NCBI RefSeq assembly: GCF_040954835.1
Contig: NC_090697.1
Location: 41,104,788-41,168,787 of the forward strand
DNA length: 64,000 nt
Direction: 5' to 3'
Origin: Lepisosteus oculatus
Lineage: Eukaryota; Chordata; Actinopteri; Semionotiformes; Lepisosteidae
The notes beneath the pieces are model-generated. The model did not search any database. It saw only the letters and a list, made by a program, of their open reading frames with translations, and was not told the DNA's origin. Made by a program: the position numbers and the translations under genes. Within the stretch, counting starts at the first letter, position 1. Each line of letters opens with the position of its first letter. Shown here piece by piece: positions 12,880-26,019 of this stretch.

Positions 12880-12998
12880 AAATGCGTTTGCGTTTGTCTG
12901 GGTATTTACTTTGTAATCTGTGGTTTACATCTACTGTACTGCTTTGAGATGCCACTTTTAAAGGTGATATGTAAAATAAAGTTTTTTATTATTGTTAT
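12880..12998 (+). mobile_element. L2-like LINE 3' tail
   Basis: CTTTGAGATGCCACTTTTAA, then AAGGTGATATGTAAAATAAA and a GTTTTTTATTATT run. It is the same tail as the L2 element at 42455-44300, reading on the plus strand. Only the 3' end is present next to the RT fragment. Confidence 0.75.
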
Positions 12999-13282
12999 AG
13001 AGAAACATGATCAGATTTTCCCTGGTTCAGAAAAAAGGCGATTGACTGTCAGCGCTCAGGTCTGACAGTGCTGCTCCAGCAGCGCCAGGTTCTGCGGCAG
13101 CCTCTGTTCTGTGGCGACAGCATGACCAGGTCATCTGCAAGGAGCAGGAACTCGATTTCTGTAATTAATGCAGATCAGTAAATCAAGGGACAAAACAGTT
13201 ATTGCGCCCGGCTCCTCAATGGGCTTTGATGTGCTAATGCATTGGTTTAACAGTCCGGGTGTGGCAATGTTTTTTATTATTT
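12981..13282 (-). repeat. Inverted repeat block 2 (X'-Y' order)
   Basis: X' (12981-13037) is the reverse complement of 12494-12550, and Y' (13041-13270) that of 12551-12779, at about 93-95% identity by eye. A simple palindrome would give the order Y'-X'. The RT frame in Y' has a one-base deletion near 13110. Confidence 0.75.
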
Positions 13283-13509
13283 CCCTTCAGTGGTAAAATT
13301 CCATATAAATATTCAATACTACAACAGGCACAGTAAAGACGTTTACTGTAAATCTTTCTAAGACAGACCAACGGACCACGAGTGCCCCTGTCGGTCAACC
13401 AATCACGTACCGCGGTACCGCGCGTCATCGTGCGTCACAATGCGCGACGCCGTAGCCAATTACCTCCGGTACGTGTGTGTACCGCGCACTTTGAATGGCT
13501 GCATCTGTA
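13279..13509 (+). repeat. Dispersed repeat, copy B
   Basis: Inverse partner of copy A at 11337-11897. The interior is a CpG-rich island in AT-rich DNA, with the perfect palindrome GTACCGCGGTAC near 13407 and further CGCG steps to 13490. Confidence 0.6.
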
Positions 13510-16500
13510 CATTGTTCTGAAGGGAATTAGTTTTATGCAGTTCCCTGCTCACATCTTATTATTGTGCTGTTGTGTTGAGTTTTTATACTTCTGTTGTTGT
13601 TATACATATAATTTATATTTGGAATAAAGACAGAAAAAAACTAGTAATGTACTAAGTAGGGTTAGTAAACAACTCTATCAAAGTGTCAATGTCTCTACCT
13701 GTGCAGGCATTCATGAAGTGTAGTTAATTCCTTAATTAGAAATGTCTCAGTATTTTCATATTGTATTTTGCTTTTAATTTAGAAAAAAGGACCTTTTAAT
13801 CTTGCTTATTATGAAGATCCGTGGGTATGAAAAAAAACTTAAAAAATGACTGATCTATATTTCAATGACATCATTGTCTGCTGGCATTTCATTTTAAGAG
13901 TCAGTCAGGTTCCTTCTGACAAAAAATATTTGTTTACATACATAAAAAAATATTGTTTTAATGATTCTTTATCAGAAAAGATTATTGATGTGTCACCCCC
14001 TTAGAACATTTTTGTTTTTCCTCAAATATTCATCAAAAAGAAAAACAGATGCTTTAAACTTTCTGTTTAGGTTATTACTTTGTTTACTTTAGAAAAACTA
14101 AACTGATATTTTATTTAATGCGGGTAGGATTTAAAGCTATTTCAAAGCAATGTTAAAGGGAAGTACAATAAGCTTTTTATCCAACTTTATTATAGTAAAG
14201 ATGAATAGATATGATCAAGAAATATATAGTATTGAAAAGAATCTGTTGATACCAGACTGTCTGTAGAAGTGGAAGGCTGACAAAAACTAACCTTAAGACG
14301 AGTATCAAACAGAAACACCAGTCAACATCAGTTTGATCTGAAGACCAAAGAGGATGATGGTATTGTGACGAGACAAAACAGGATTAAATTTGAATAATGA
14401 ACAGTTAGAATCCTTGCCCATAACTACTTAGATACACAAATTTACCTTTTAAACCCATAAACAATATTTTTGAGACGACAATTTTCAGAAAAGGCCCACA
14501 TATTTTTTCTGGTTAGTGTTACAGTTTTTGAGATTTTTTTATATCTACGGCTTGATGTAGGGATAGCTCCTTAATGATTTGGTCAAAGGAACCTAAGGCT
14601 CTGTCCTTTCTACTAAAGGGAGAAGAGGTAAAATTGATGTTGGTTTCTGCATAAAATGCATTCTGTAAAGTACTGAGAAGGAATTTCCTACTCAGAAAAC
14701 AGGTCAGAACAGTTTCTTGAAGAATGGCAACAAAATGGGAAATAAGAAAACTGCTATTAACCAATCATAGATGACACTGGCAGTTTCAAAAAGAAGAGGG
14801 GGCTGGTGAATTGTTATTTTTCAAACAATTAAAGTGATTATCTATAGACTCATACAGTACAATTATTTATTTCCTTCATTCTTTCTCTGCTCATTTGTTA
14901 ATTTTTAATCTGGATGTAATACCCTGGATTACTTCTGGATCTGGCACCAAGGTTATTGGTACTCCGATGTTATGTTTTACAACATTTCTTTTTACATGTA
15001 AATCTGAAATTTGTCTCATCTTTTAATATTTTTCCAAAGTGAATCTCACTCCATTATGCCAGAACTTTATTTGTATTACTTAGTATGTAACACAATAAAC
15101 ACAATTTCATCAGATATATGAGTAATAGCAAATTAATTTGAAACACATCATTGTTGTTTTATTAAACCTTCTGTAATTTAATGCTTTATTTTTGAACATG
15201 TGTTGACAGTCACATTTGTATTTTACACTTCTGGAGAAACTACAATTTCACTGCTAGATCAGAGATGGGTTTCAGTAGGTAATAATAGGGAATTTCACGA
15301 TGATTAAACAAATGGCTTCATCCAGATGTTTACTATGGGAAAAATTGACAACATTCCTCAAGCTGAGGAAAGAAACATTTACATCAATATTATTGGCAAA
15401 GAAGAGACAACTGTGTTGAAAGTACCAGAAGCACTTGAGATAGACTATCTTCAGAGCCTGTTCCATCTTACCAATTGTACTCAGTAGGCAATTGTAACTG
15501 TCACTTAAAATAAGGGTATTACGCATTGATTAAACATTGCTTACTAGTGAGAATCCATACAAAGAGACAAGACTGAATAATTATAGACAAATCTAACTTC
15601 TATTACTTACACAGTAATTAGAATTAAATCAGACCATCATTATAAAAATATGATTCAAGAAAATAATCTGTGTGGATTTACGAAATGGTAGTCTTGCTTA
15701 TGAGTTTATGCTGGCATAGCATTTACAGCACATTGTCTAAACAATGTGGCAAAGCAGTAAAATGGTAAAGAAAATATTACGATATATAGTTAGAATTCGA
15801 AAAATGTAGATAAAGAATATAGATCACGGATAATGTTATAAGCAGATAAAACATTAGTAGGACCTAAATTCGGAGTATTTTTTGCTATTTTGGAAACCAT
15901 ATTAAAATATTGCTATTGTAGCATCAATTTAGAGAAAAAAGGCAAACAAACCCAGAAGGCACCTCCAGGTGGTTTATCTGTTTAGCGTTCACTCATTTCA
16001 CATCCCAAACTGATTCCTTGGCTCAGATGCAACAGCTTTTGTATATGTGGTCCCAGTGAAGGGTGAACATTCTTTTGTAGTCCAGAGTACATTATAAACC
16101 AATGATCTGAAGTTCTGCATGTGCAATAAAAGTAAATACCAAGTCCAACAGAGCTTGCTATTTATGGTACAGAAGTTCTTGCAACTATGTTATCTTGTTC
16201 AGGTACTGTTTTAACATGACTCACAGACATTTATGAGCAGTGCTCCTAGGAATGTTTGTTTGGCAACACCTTTCTACACACCCTGCATTCACCAGCAGCT
16301 GTATCCTCATCTGCTGCATGTGCAATCTCAGCTGTCACCTCGACAGGTGTGCACAGCAAACCTGATCTGGGATACAGAAGAACATCTCTTTATGAGTCTG
16401 TTGAGACAATGAACAGAGTGCAGTGACCCCTGTCATAGGTTTCTTTACCTGTGGATGTCCCTCACTGCTTAGAAAGCATTGTGATCTACCTGGTAAGAAA

Positions 16501-19226
16501 GTCAAATGAGAGCTGGTCTACTTAGCATGCCAACAAATCTGCAGTTGCATTCCTTTTACAGGGAACACCAATGGATACAGTGCCACCAGATGGTGAATTA
16601 TTTTCCTTTCAGAAATTTGTATTGCCAATGTCCTGTGATTTTGCAGGAAATTGGATATACAGGTACAGAAAGCATTAGTGAGATGATTACAAGACTTGTA
16701 TAAACAGATATTCCATCATTAGCATTTTGGTTACCTTTATTTGAAAAAGGTTTTTCACTATTTAAATAAATACTGTATGATTATGAAACTGTAATTATCC
16801 ATCTATATTGTTTCACGGTTTGGACACTAAGTCAAATCTATTGATATACTGTACTTGTGGAGGTGCAGACATACCCAGTGCCCTCAAGATTAATTCACAC
16901 CCCTAATGAAGCAGGAACTAAAATATCATATTACAGAAACAAGTATGGATTGAACAATGCATACTGTAATCTTAATAGCATTGCCTACTGTAGAGCAAAG
17001 CCATATTTCCCATGAAGAAATCATTTAAGCAATTATTCCAATTGCCAATCATACTGTTTGTAGTCTGGCAAAATCAAGTTGCCTGTTTTTGTCATTTACC
17101 CTCAGAAAAGGCACTTCCTTGTGTCCTGGCTATGAAATGCTGCATTTGAATCTTTTAGTGATAGTTTGGACTGGAATGGTTCCAGTTTGTGTTGGAGATC
17201 TCCAACTGTTGCCTTTGGATTTATGGTTGCCTTCTGAACCACTAGTCTCACGACCTGTTTGAGCAATCTCCCACTGCACCAGTAGCCTTACATTTCTTAA
17301 TACTGTAATAATGAACACTACAGTGGAAAACCATAAAAAATGATAGATTTTGTGGATGGATTCTTTTATAGACACAACATGTGTAAGTCCAAGCCTATTT
17401 CTCTTCTGTTTTCAGTCAGCTTTCTGACCTTAACTATAATGTTGCATGCAATTACTGAATACTTCCATGTGTTATCTTCTTTAATACTCCAGGGAAGCAA
17501 GAAACCTTTGGAGACATCTGTATAGTTTTGTAGGCTTCCATTGTGCTTCCAAAGATTTCAATAGTTTTTCTGGGGGGAGTTGATGAAAGGAATCAAACAA
17601 ATGTAGATTTGTTAATTAATAAGATCCCATGTTGGAATTCAGTTAATTGCTTTTGACATATACATGTGTCACTGCCCTTTGCAATACTATTTTGATGATA
17701 GTGTGTTTTTTACCATCAAAACACATTATACAATACATTATTCATTTTCTCTTATGTTTGTTTTTGTTCTATCACATTGTTGATGTGGATAAATAAATCG
17801 GGGGGCATTACTAGAATATTTAAAGTTAACCCTACTTCACCTAGAATCCTAAGTACAAAAATCACTAGGGTGAAGGACCATTCAATAAATGTCTAATATT
17901 GTATCAATAATTTAAAAAAAATCTAAACTAATTATTTTGTAAAATACATAAAATATTTTACAGCTTTCTGTTGGTCTTGGTTTTTATGCATTTCAATTAC
18001 ATTTTGATTTCAAGAAGCTGAATTATTCCTAAAATTAGATTACACTTTCTTCATCGTCTGCTAACATATGGACTGCAGTTGTGGAATGAAATTTAACTCT
18101 GTAGTTATAAATTTGGAAAAAAAACTTGATACATTGATTATTTATACAATTTTGTAAACAGTAAAACTAAGCTCAAACATATTCTTACATCTTGTTCTCA
18201 TATGAATCAAATCCAAATTAGTTTTTTAAATGCATTTATAATAATTTCTCAACAATTATGTATTGATTTTGTGTTCAGGAACTAGGTATACTGTATGTGT
18301 CTATATTGTGTGAAGCTGATGATTTGAAAGATGTTTTTTCCAAATCAAAAGAAAGATGGTCGCAGAATTTAAATAACTTTGATTTCTATTGTGTGAATAC
18401 AGATTTTACTCAGGCTTTGTTGAATTTAATGCAGAGGTAATCTTGAAAAAGCAGTGGCTCATAACTGCTTAGGCATTAGTGACAGTTATGACAATAACAT
18501 CAAATTGCTGGATAATAGGATGAATGCAAAGATGCAATCAAAATAAGAAAAATATCAAACCACAGTAACTGGAATAAGCACACTCTTTAAATTACCTCAT
18601 TGCACATTCACATTACAGAACAGCTAAGGCCAGTTCTACGTAATTCGGGTTTTCCTTGCTATACCCAATGGCAGCTCCTGCTAGGCAAAACCCCACAGAC
18701 AGGCATTTAGAACATACAGTACAATGTATGAGGCAATATTGTTGAGGCAATATTGTTTCATCAACGTTTAAATTGAAATGCTCCAGCTTTACCAAAAGCA
18801 GTATTGAATCAAACCATTGGTAGGAATCTTTGAGCATAAATATTTATATGGTTTCCTATTAGCTTCAATTTAACCCTTTAACAGACATTACAGTACAAAA
18901 TGTTAAGGGGACCTCATTTCAGGTGGAAACTAACTCCAGGTGGAATTTAACCAGGTGTTTAAATTAAATTAACCTGTGATACATGAAAGTACTAAAACGT
19001 TAAGTAAATTTACAGAAGATCAGAATACAGATGTGTATTACATTCAAGAAACAATTCTTAAAATACAGAAACTTGTCAAAATAAAAACAAAAAAAATGGG
19101 TCACCTACTGTAGAAGATAGAATTGTTTTATGCAACATTTCTATGCCTATGAAATAAAAATCAACCTTTTTATATGAATAGTGACATCACGTCTTACATG
19201 ATGTCAAGATACCATATAGTACTGTT

Positions 19227-19227
<1 letters not shown>
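13510..19227. other. Intergenic, no gene recognised
   Basis: AT-rich, with only short random frames. A less AT-rich patch at 16250-16480 has no frame or repeat that I can name. No transposon ends were seen. Confidence 0.55.
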
Positions 19228-19289
<62 letters not shown>

Positions 19290-19290
19290 T
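19228..19290 (+). repeat. (AAT)n microsatellite
   Basis: About 20 uninterrupted AAT units. It is the inverted (ATT)n tail of the adjacent minus-strand SINE. The long poly-isoleucine frame across it is an artefact. Confidence 0.95.
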
Positions 19291-19812
19291 GCTTACACTT
19301 ATATAGCACTTTTCTGGACACTCCACTCAAAGCGCTTTACAGGTAACGGGGACTCCCCTCCACCACCACCAATGTCCAGCACCCACCTGGATTATGCGAC
19401 GGCAGCCATAGTGCGCCAGAACGCTCACCACACATCAGCTATCAGTGGAGAGAAGAGCAGAGTAATGAAGCCAATTGATAGATGGGGATTATTAGGAGGC
19501 CATGATTGGTAAGGGCCAATGGGAAATTTGGCCAGGACACCGGGGTTACACCCCTACTCTTTTTGAGAAATGCCCTGGGATTTTTATCCCTGTTTACAGT
19601 ATAGTGTCGCCGTCACAATACTGGGGCATTAGGACCCACATGGACTGCAGGGTGAGCGCCCCCTGCTGGCCCCACTAACACCTCTTCCAGCAGCAACCTT
19701 AGTTTTTCACAGGAGGTCTCCTATCCAGGTACTGACCAGGCTCACACCTGCTTAACTTCAGTGGGATGCCAGTTGTGAGAGGTTTGCAAACTTTATACTA
19801 CCTTTGCTACCT
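19229..19812 (-). mobile_element. 5S rRNA-derived SINE, near full length
   Basis: Minus strand. The head near 19790-19690 has GAAGTTAAGCAGG and GTACCTGGATAGGAGACCTC, matching 5S rRNA internal promoter boxes. The body includes AAGAGTAGGGGTGTAACCCC and GTGAGCGTTCTGGCGCAC, then AAAGCGCTTTGAGTGGAG and a long (ATT)n tail. The (ATT)n-type tail is shared with L2 LINEs, which probably mobilised it. Copies or pieces also occur at 9489, 25520, 50405 and 59400. Confidence 0.88.
19655..19671 (-). promoter_or_regulatory. CTCF-like core motif inside the SINE
   Basis: The minus strand reads GGCCAGCAGGGGGCGCT, which matches the vertebrate CTCF core consensus (CCASYAGRKGGCRS). It lies within the 5S-derived SINE body. 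Binding cannot be judged from sequence. Confidence 0.5.
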
Positions 19813-21600
19813 TTCATGCCTTATATTATTGCCATTAGGGCTGCCTTATATATAAATCTGCCCTCGCTTACTGCAAACTTCACTACGTAGCACTATGTAG
19901 CTACGTTCATTCTCTGACTTAATTTCTCTTATTTCTTTATACTCTATGTGCTGTCTACTGAAGACTAAATAAGTTTTTTTTATTAAATCACTCTCTTTTG
20001 GTGTTTGAAATGATATACTGTAATAAATATACTGTATGGTGATCTCATGCCCCATTTTATATCTTTGTTAATGTAATAATTTTCATTTGATGTCTTTTAT
20101 AACCATCCAGTTATTATTTTATCTGTATTTTATCTACTCCCACCAGACATGTTTATATTAAAGGTTGCACAGTGTGGTGTTATGGTTTGTATCCAGGTAA
20201 ACACCATAAACCTAAGCACAACTTTGCAATGGCAGCTGCCTAACCAAGCCTGTGTTTAGTCTCTCAGTCCTTCATCTTCTTCTGTAAATATGCATTTGCT
20301 GTTTTCTGATTTTGTTATAGCCTTGGCAAACATGTAAAACACTGCTCAGCCAAACTAGGAACCTGGTTTTCAAGAGAATCTGTTCTACTTCTGACACCTA
20401 GAAGTAATTCTGCAATGTGCCGATTTAGTTAATGATTTGATTTCTTGATCCTGTAGGTTATAAATGTGTTACATTAAACAGTAAATCTCTGCAGTCTAAA
20501 GTCATAAATTTAACTATTTGGTTTCTTTGATTTTAAAAAAGAAACAACATCTGTCCAAATCGTCAATAAATATCAAGTGTGTTATTCTTCACAGAATATA
20601 TATTCTGTGGTATTCATTTTGAGAGATTATATCTAAATTATTTAATTAAAAATTTAATAACTTTTGTTTAATTGTTGACTAACTTAAAGGCTTTAAATAA
20701 AAAGCATATTTTAGAACCAAATCTAACAATTGGTTAAAAACTTTTTACAAAACTTAAGGATTTACCTGAATAGGTTTTTATATTTAGTAGAATTTAAAAA
20801 TTATTGTCACTGATGTTTAATTACTTTGTTATCTACTGTCTTAGAGAGAAGGAGGTTCTGATTTATAAATGTATACACAAAACCCTATTGTCTAGTTAAA
20901 GAAACATTTATTGGTGGTAAACTGTATATTTTAAACCTGCTGAACATGCAAAATGTTTTTATTTATAGTCTCATTGACGTCTACAGTAAATACAGACTTC
21001 AAATGCATTGAAATGTCCTAGTATTTCCAGAGACTTTCAACAGAACACTATGATTTCATGCTGCTTCATAAATAGTAATATAATAATAACAGTGCTCAGC
21101 TGATGTCATGTTGTCATGTGCCTTTATCAGTAAATTTGTCAGGTGCTCTTTCGAAATGATAAGCAGTTATTATTCCAACAATTAGATGTCAGGTTATCTG
21201 AATTTTCTCAGCTTTTTTCAGCATTTTACTCTTATTTATGTATAAGTGCACTCATCAGCCCAAGCTCATCCCAGTTTTCAATTTCATTTGACAGCACTTT
21301 TTCTGGATCTTTGTAAGTAGTTTAAAAAATGCTAGCTGAAGAAAACTATTTCTACAGTACATGTTCCTAAGCATTGAAGGATCTTAATTCTCCAACTACA
21401 CCTGTGGCAAGGTAGTCATTGACAATGAGTTATATGGTTTCTGTCTCTGTCATTTACTACACTCTGGGCTAGGACAGACCTGTCACCTGTCAGCAAACCT
21501 GCCTGCCATAGTAACTCTTGGAAAAAGTTGAGAAGGGCCTACAAGAATTTGAGAAAGGTCAGACATAAAACCCAACAAATTGATAGTAAGGCTCATTATT
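19813..21600. other. Intergenic, no gene recognised
   Basis: AT-rich, short frames only, and no repeat that I can name. Confidence 0.55.
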
Positions 21601-22150
21601 TGTCACGCCCCACACTCTACCTCGGAAACGCTGTTCTGTCCCTGTCACATTCCACACTCTCCCTCACAAACGACGTTACATTCCCGGGACCTCTGCTTCA
21701 CAATCTCATCCCTGATCGAACCCATCACATTCTCACATGCATCAGATTCCTCAAATTCTCACTCCCTAACCAATCATCCAATCACACCCCTTTCCTTTCT
21801 GTATTTAAACCCCCTTCGCACACCTTCCCATGCTCCCTATTGAGAAGCCTTTTGATGTATTCTCCAGTGTGTGTTTCCAAGCCCTTTGACTGATCCCCTG
21901 TTATGAATCTTCTGGATTTTGACTTTTTAATTGTTTTGGATATCTTTCATTGCCGGACCCTTAGCTTCCCTTTTTGACCTTGCCTCCTGGATTTTGACTT
22001 TTGGATTGTTTTTGGATATCTCTCGTTACCGGACCCTCTGCCTCCCTTATCGACCCAGCCTTTGGATATCATCTTTCAGATCATCCCTTTTGCTACTCTG
22101 CGTTCTGTGGGATTCTGGTCATGCATAAGGATCCTCCTATTCCACCTATT
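21601..22150 (+). mobile_element. LTR (Gypsy/ERV-type), 3' end unclear
   Basis: Starts TGTCACGCCCC, the same start as the solo LTR at 34864-35433. It has a TATTTAAA box near 21802 and a T-rich region holding a tandem duplication of about 76 bp (21910-21985 and 21986-22061). No clean CA end or target duplication was found, so the 3' end is approximate. No element-encoded protein is seen beside it. Confidence 0.65.
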
Positions 22151-23679
22151 ATTATTACTAATACTGCATTTAAAATCATGCTTAGCTTATGCCACTGATA
22201 TGAACATCTAGTGTTGTTGGTTGTTGATTTCCTTGCCCACCTTCAAAGAATTATGGAGCATAAACTGAAGGAAGCAATGATATTTTAGAATACTGGTTGC
22301 TCTAAAAGAAGGGTGTTGTTGGGATCGATGATCGGTCTAGGGGATGGCTCTGAAGCCTTCACCTCTATCTTTGAATAAATAGCAGGAGCCATGGGGTGAC
22401 ACTCGGGGCTCTGATTAGCTCCAGTGTTGATAGGAGAAGAACAGGAGGTGGTCACAGCTTGTAAGAAGCTAGTGATTACAAGAAGCTAAAGAATAGCATC
22501 TTGTTTTTGTACAGGTAGTGGAAAACAATAGACAAAACCTATTACAGACTACCTCTGTCCAGCTGGCTGACAAATAGAGAAACCACCAATCTGGAGGACA
22601 AAGGAAGCTATTGTGAGTTGTCCTGACCCCAAGGCACTTGCTCACCAAATAGACAGCCACCCAGAGCTCCACAAAGGACCGACCAGAGGTTGCTGTCAAC
22701 TGCATTTACACACGTCCTGAACCACTGTAACAATCAGACCTGCAACCTTTTTCTGTGTCTGTGCTACAACAACAAAAAAAGAACACTCAGGACAAGTCTG
22801 ATAATTATCAATTAGGTTGATAATTTAACATTTTGAGCAGAAATGGTAAATGAACAGGCCACAGAGCACATACTAGACCATTTTTTTTAAGATCAATATT
22901 TCTAAAGTCCAAGGTTTTCCTTTCAACACATCAAATATTGACAAAAAGTGAATCTTACAAAATGAGAAGTTTATTTTGTAATCCAAGGGGTTGTAGAGCC
23001 AAGATAAAAACTAAACATGTTCTTTATTCACAAATCTTCCATTTGGCATTAAGAATCTGAAAACAAAAAAATCTTCCACATTTTGTCCCCCTTTTTGAAA
23101 CAAGAAAAAATCCAGGTATTATACAGGCTTTTTTTAAAGAGCATCAGTAAACAAATGGCAAGCTATTTGGTGTCATGGCCACCAGATTATGTAATTATGC
23201 AACAATACACCTTAGATGATTTAATCTAATTGACATAAAGAAACATTGAACACCTTGGCAGACCTACAAATCTCCCTCTAATAGTGCTCATTGTGGAAGT
23301 ATTGTCCCTGAAAAGGCAGTGTGTAGAGACCCTGTACATTGAATCATCAGGTTCCCCCCAGATGGAGATGCAGGGGGTAATAGGGGCACACACTAAGACA
23401 TGCCTCATTCTAGGACAGGACTTAATGGTACTGGTAAAGGTAGGAGGACAAGAACTCTCCTGGACTTCGGTTGTTGTCATTCCCTAATCCATAAGTCTGG
23501 TTTCTATTCCTGGAGAATAATGGTAGAGAGGTGAAGTGGTGTCCTGTATGGACAGTGGCATTGACTATCAAGGAGTACTTACATTGTGCTTCCCAGTAAG
23601 CCTGGGAAAACACTGGGTAAAGATTTTGATGCAGTTAAGAGAAAAGGTCATTGTAGAATGGATGACATCTGCTCACCTT

Positions 23680-24900
23680 AAGGAGAGAAAGAGAGAGAGA
23701 GTCGTTATTATCCCCAAGGGGCAACTTGTTTTACAACAGCAGAAAATATAAAGAAAACAGACAATAAGCAATACACATACACATGCATAAGAGAATCATC
23801 TTTTTAGAATGCTTATGGCCACAGGTAAAAATGTTAACTTTAACCTGTTTGCTTTTAAATTGGGAAATCTATATCTGCATGCTAAAGGAGTAACTGGAAT
23901 TCATTAAAGAAAGGGTATGAAGAGTCCTTTGGGATGAAATATGCTTTGCACAAAACCCATGTAAATAGACGTGTGACAGGGCTAAGATACCAGCACCAAT
24001 GACTTTCTGACAAGACCAGCAAGTCAGGGTTAGTGTTAAAGCAGAATCAATAAAAGACAGATTATCAACCTTAAACTGGTGAAGCTTCCTTAAGAAAAAC
24101 AGATGCTATTGCTCTTTTTTTAAAATAGAGTTGACGTTTGCCTCGAAAATTAACTTGCAGTCCAGAACAGTCCCTAAATACTAATATTTATCTACCATTT
24201 CCACTAATACTCCCCTGATGCAGTTTTGAGTGGGGTCTGAGTTGTTTCTTGCTTAAATTAGTTGCCATGTCTTTGATCAACTTCAAATAGTTTTGTTCAC
24301 ATCACGGAGCAAACTCATCTACTGTACAACTAGCCCGAGGCCCCCCTCATCTGCTTGCAACAAACTAACAATAACAGAGTCTGCAAATGTAATTATGTGT
24401 CTCGAGTGGCAATAACTCTTGTAATCATTTGTATAAAGAACAGACAGTAAGGGAGACAATACACATCCTTGGGGGAGATCCAGTGAAGGAATATAGTTTG
24501 TTAGACAAACCATTGTTGATTCTAATCCTCTGAGTTCTAGCTGGAAGGAAATTAAAAACCCATCTGACAAAATTAGGATCTAGTTGCTTAGTACCTTAGT
24601 TGCCAGTAAATGTGGTTGAATACAAATAAATGCTGAAGACAAAATCACAAATAGCAGCCAAGCATGAGTCTTATATTCCTCAAAATGCTGGAGGACAAGG
24701 TTAAGAAGGCATATTATAATATCTTCTAAATCCTACTTGGCCTATGGGTCAAACAAAGTTTTCATAACCAGTGAAATGAGGGCTAAAGGTTTACAGGTCT
24801 ACTTTTTCCACTGGGACCACAACTGATTATTTCCAGATCCTCTGAAACCTTTTGCTGATTTAATGGCAATTGCATAATAAATGAAATAAAATGTCACACA
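23680..24900 (-). mobile_element. LINE, L2/Rex1-like, degenerate
   Basis: The minus-strand frame at 24319-24570 has LPQGCVLSPLLSVLYTND and ITFADS, i.e. the PQG and damaged FADD motifs of a reverse transcriptase. Upstream (to about 24900) a broken frame gives LDPNFVRWVFNFLPA. The 3' UTR ends near 23690 with ACAAGTTGCCCCTTGGGGAT followed by a (TC)n stretch. Several frameshifts and stops make it a dead copy. Confidence 0.75.
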
Positions 24901-25519
24901 GTTGTCCAACCCAGCTCTTCAATACTCTACTCTCAACAGAATCAGGATCCTTAACATGACTGAACAATTTACAAACCTTAAAATCATCCATGTCCCTAGC
25001 ACAATCAGAGATCCTGCCTCAAAAAACATTGAGTTCAGCAGTACAATCATGTACATCAAAGCACAGATAAAATGGATTCAATTCAACAAAGTCAGCATTT
25101 GATTTTTCACCTACAGTATGCTACTGTTCTTAAACAATGATCTGCTGTACGGGATCAACCACCACACCAGCAATTTACTGCAGCTGGAACAATTCTTAGT
25201 TCCTAGGAGTTGCCGATAGACAATTTTCTTCTTAGCCCACTCTATTTTCATGGCTGGGCATTTAAAGAGAGACAAGACGTTAGGCCAAATTCTAAGCAGA
25301 CCTGGGATTAAAATAGAGGTTGAGAGATGGTAGGCCACATGTCCCACCTGCCAGTAAATTAGCAGGAGGACTATGCCACAAGGCCCACTCATTCTGTACG
25401 TCACCTTTAATGGAGACCACCACAGCATTTCAGAGCAGCTTTTTGACGCTTTCATTAGAGTCAGGATTACAGATCAGTTGACCCAATTGTTTACAACCTC
25501 AAACCAAAGAACTGGTTGA

Positions 25520-25665
25520 GTAATAATTAATAATAATTTATGACACGTACATAGTTTAAATAGTGCTTTTCTGGACACTCCAGTCAAAGCACTTTAGAGG
25601 TAATGGTGACTCTAGGCAGCACCCACCTGGTAATGCGACGGCAGCCATAGCCATTTTTCTAACCA
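25520..25665 (-). mobile_element. 5S-derived SINE, 3' fragment
   Basis: The minus strand matches the last 130 bp of the SINE at 19229: CCAGGTGGGTGCTG, AAAGTGCTTTGACTGGAG and a decayed (ATT)n tail at 25520-25540. The 5S head is absent. Confidence 0.7.
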
Positions 25666-26019
25666 GCCAGATGTACAGTACCTTTCACATCAACCACCAT
25701 ATCCAAACGGCTCAGTTTTTTTTGTGTAAAGGTCAAACCATACAACTTGCTGTATCATAAATATCAGGTAAATTGAGATTACATTAATTTTATTTGCATG
25801 GATTTGCTTGGAACTCAATGTGGTGTCTAAATCTGATGCCATAAAGAGAAGCTAGAATGGGTTAATACTGCTCAGTTTTTCTCAACACTGGACTTAAAAA
25901 AGGGATACTAGACTCCTCGGGAAACGTGGCCTTCTTCAGTCTGCTACCTTTACATTAATTTGTCATTATGGCTTTTGGGTTACATGGAGGTCCATCAACA
26001 TTTTAGAGACTTACGGGTA

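Noticed and set aside
16250..16480. Possible exon
   Set aside because: No open frame with splice sites and no recognisable protein similarity on either strand.
19174..19512. Open frame with a long isoleucine run
   Set aside because: It is the (AAT)n tail and body of the minus-strand SINE read in the wrong direction.
23284..23487. Frame with ILGQDL, reminiscent of a retroviral-type protease
   Set aside because: The catalytic DTG/DSG triad is absent and no neighbouring pol segment is in phase.
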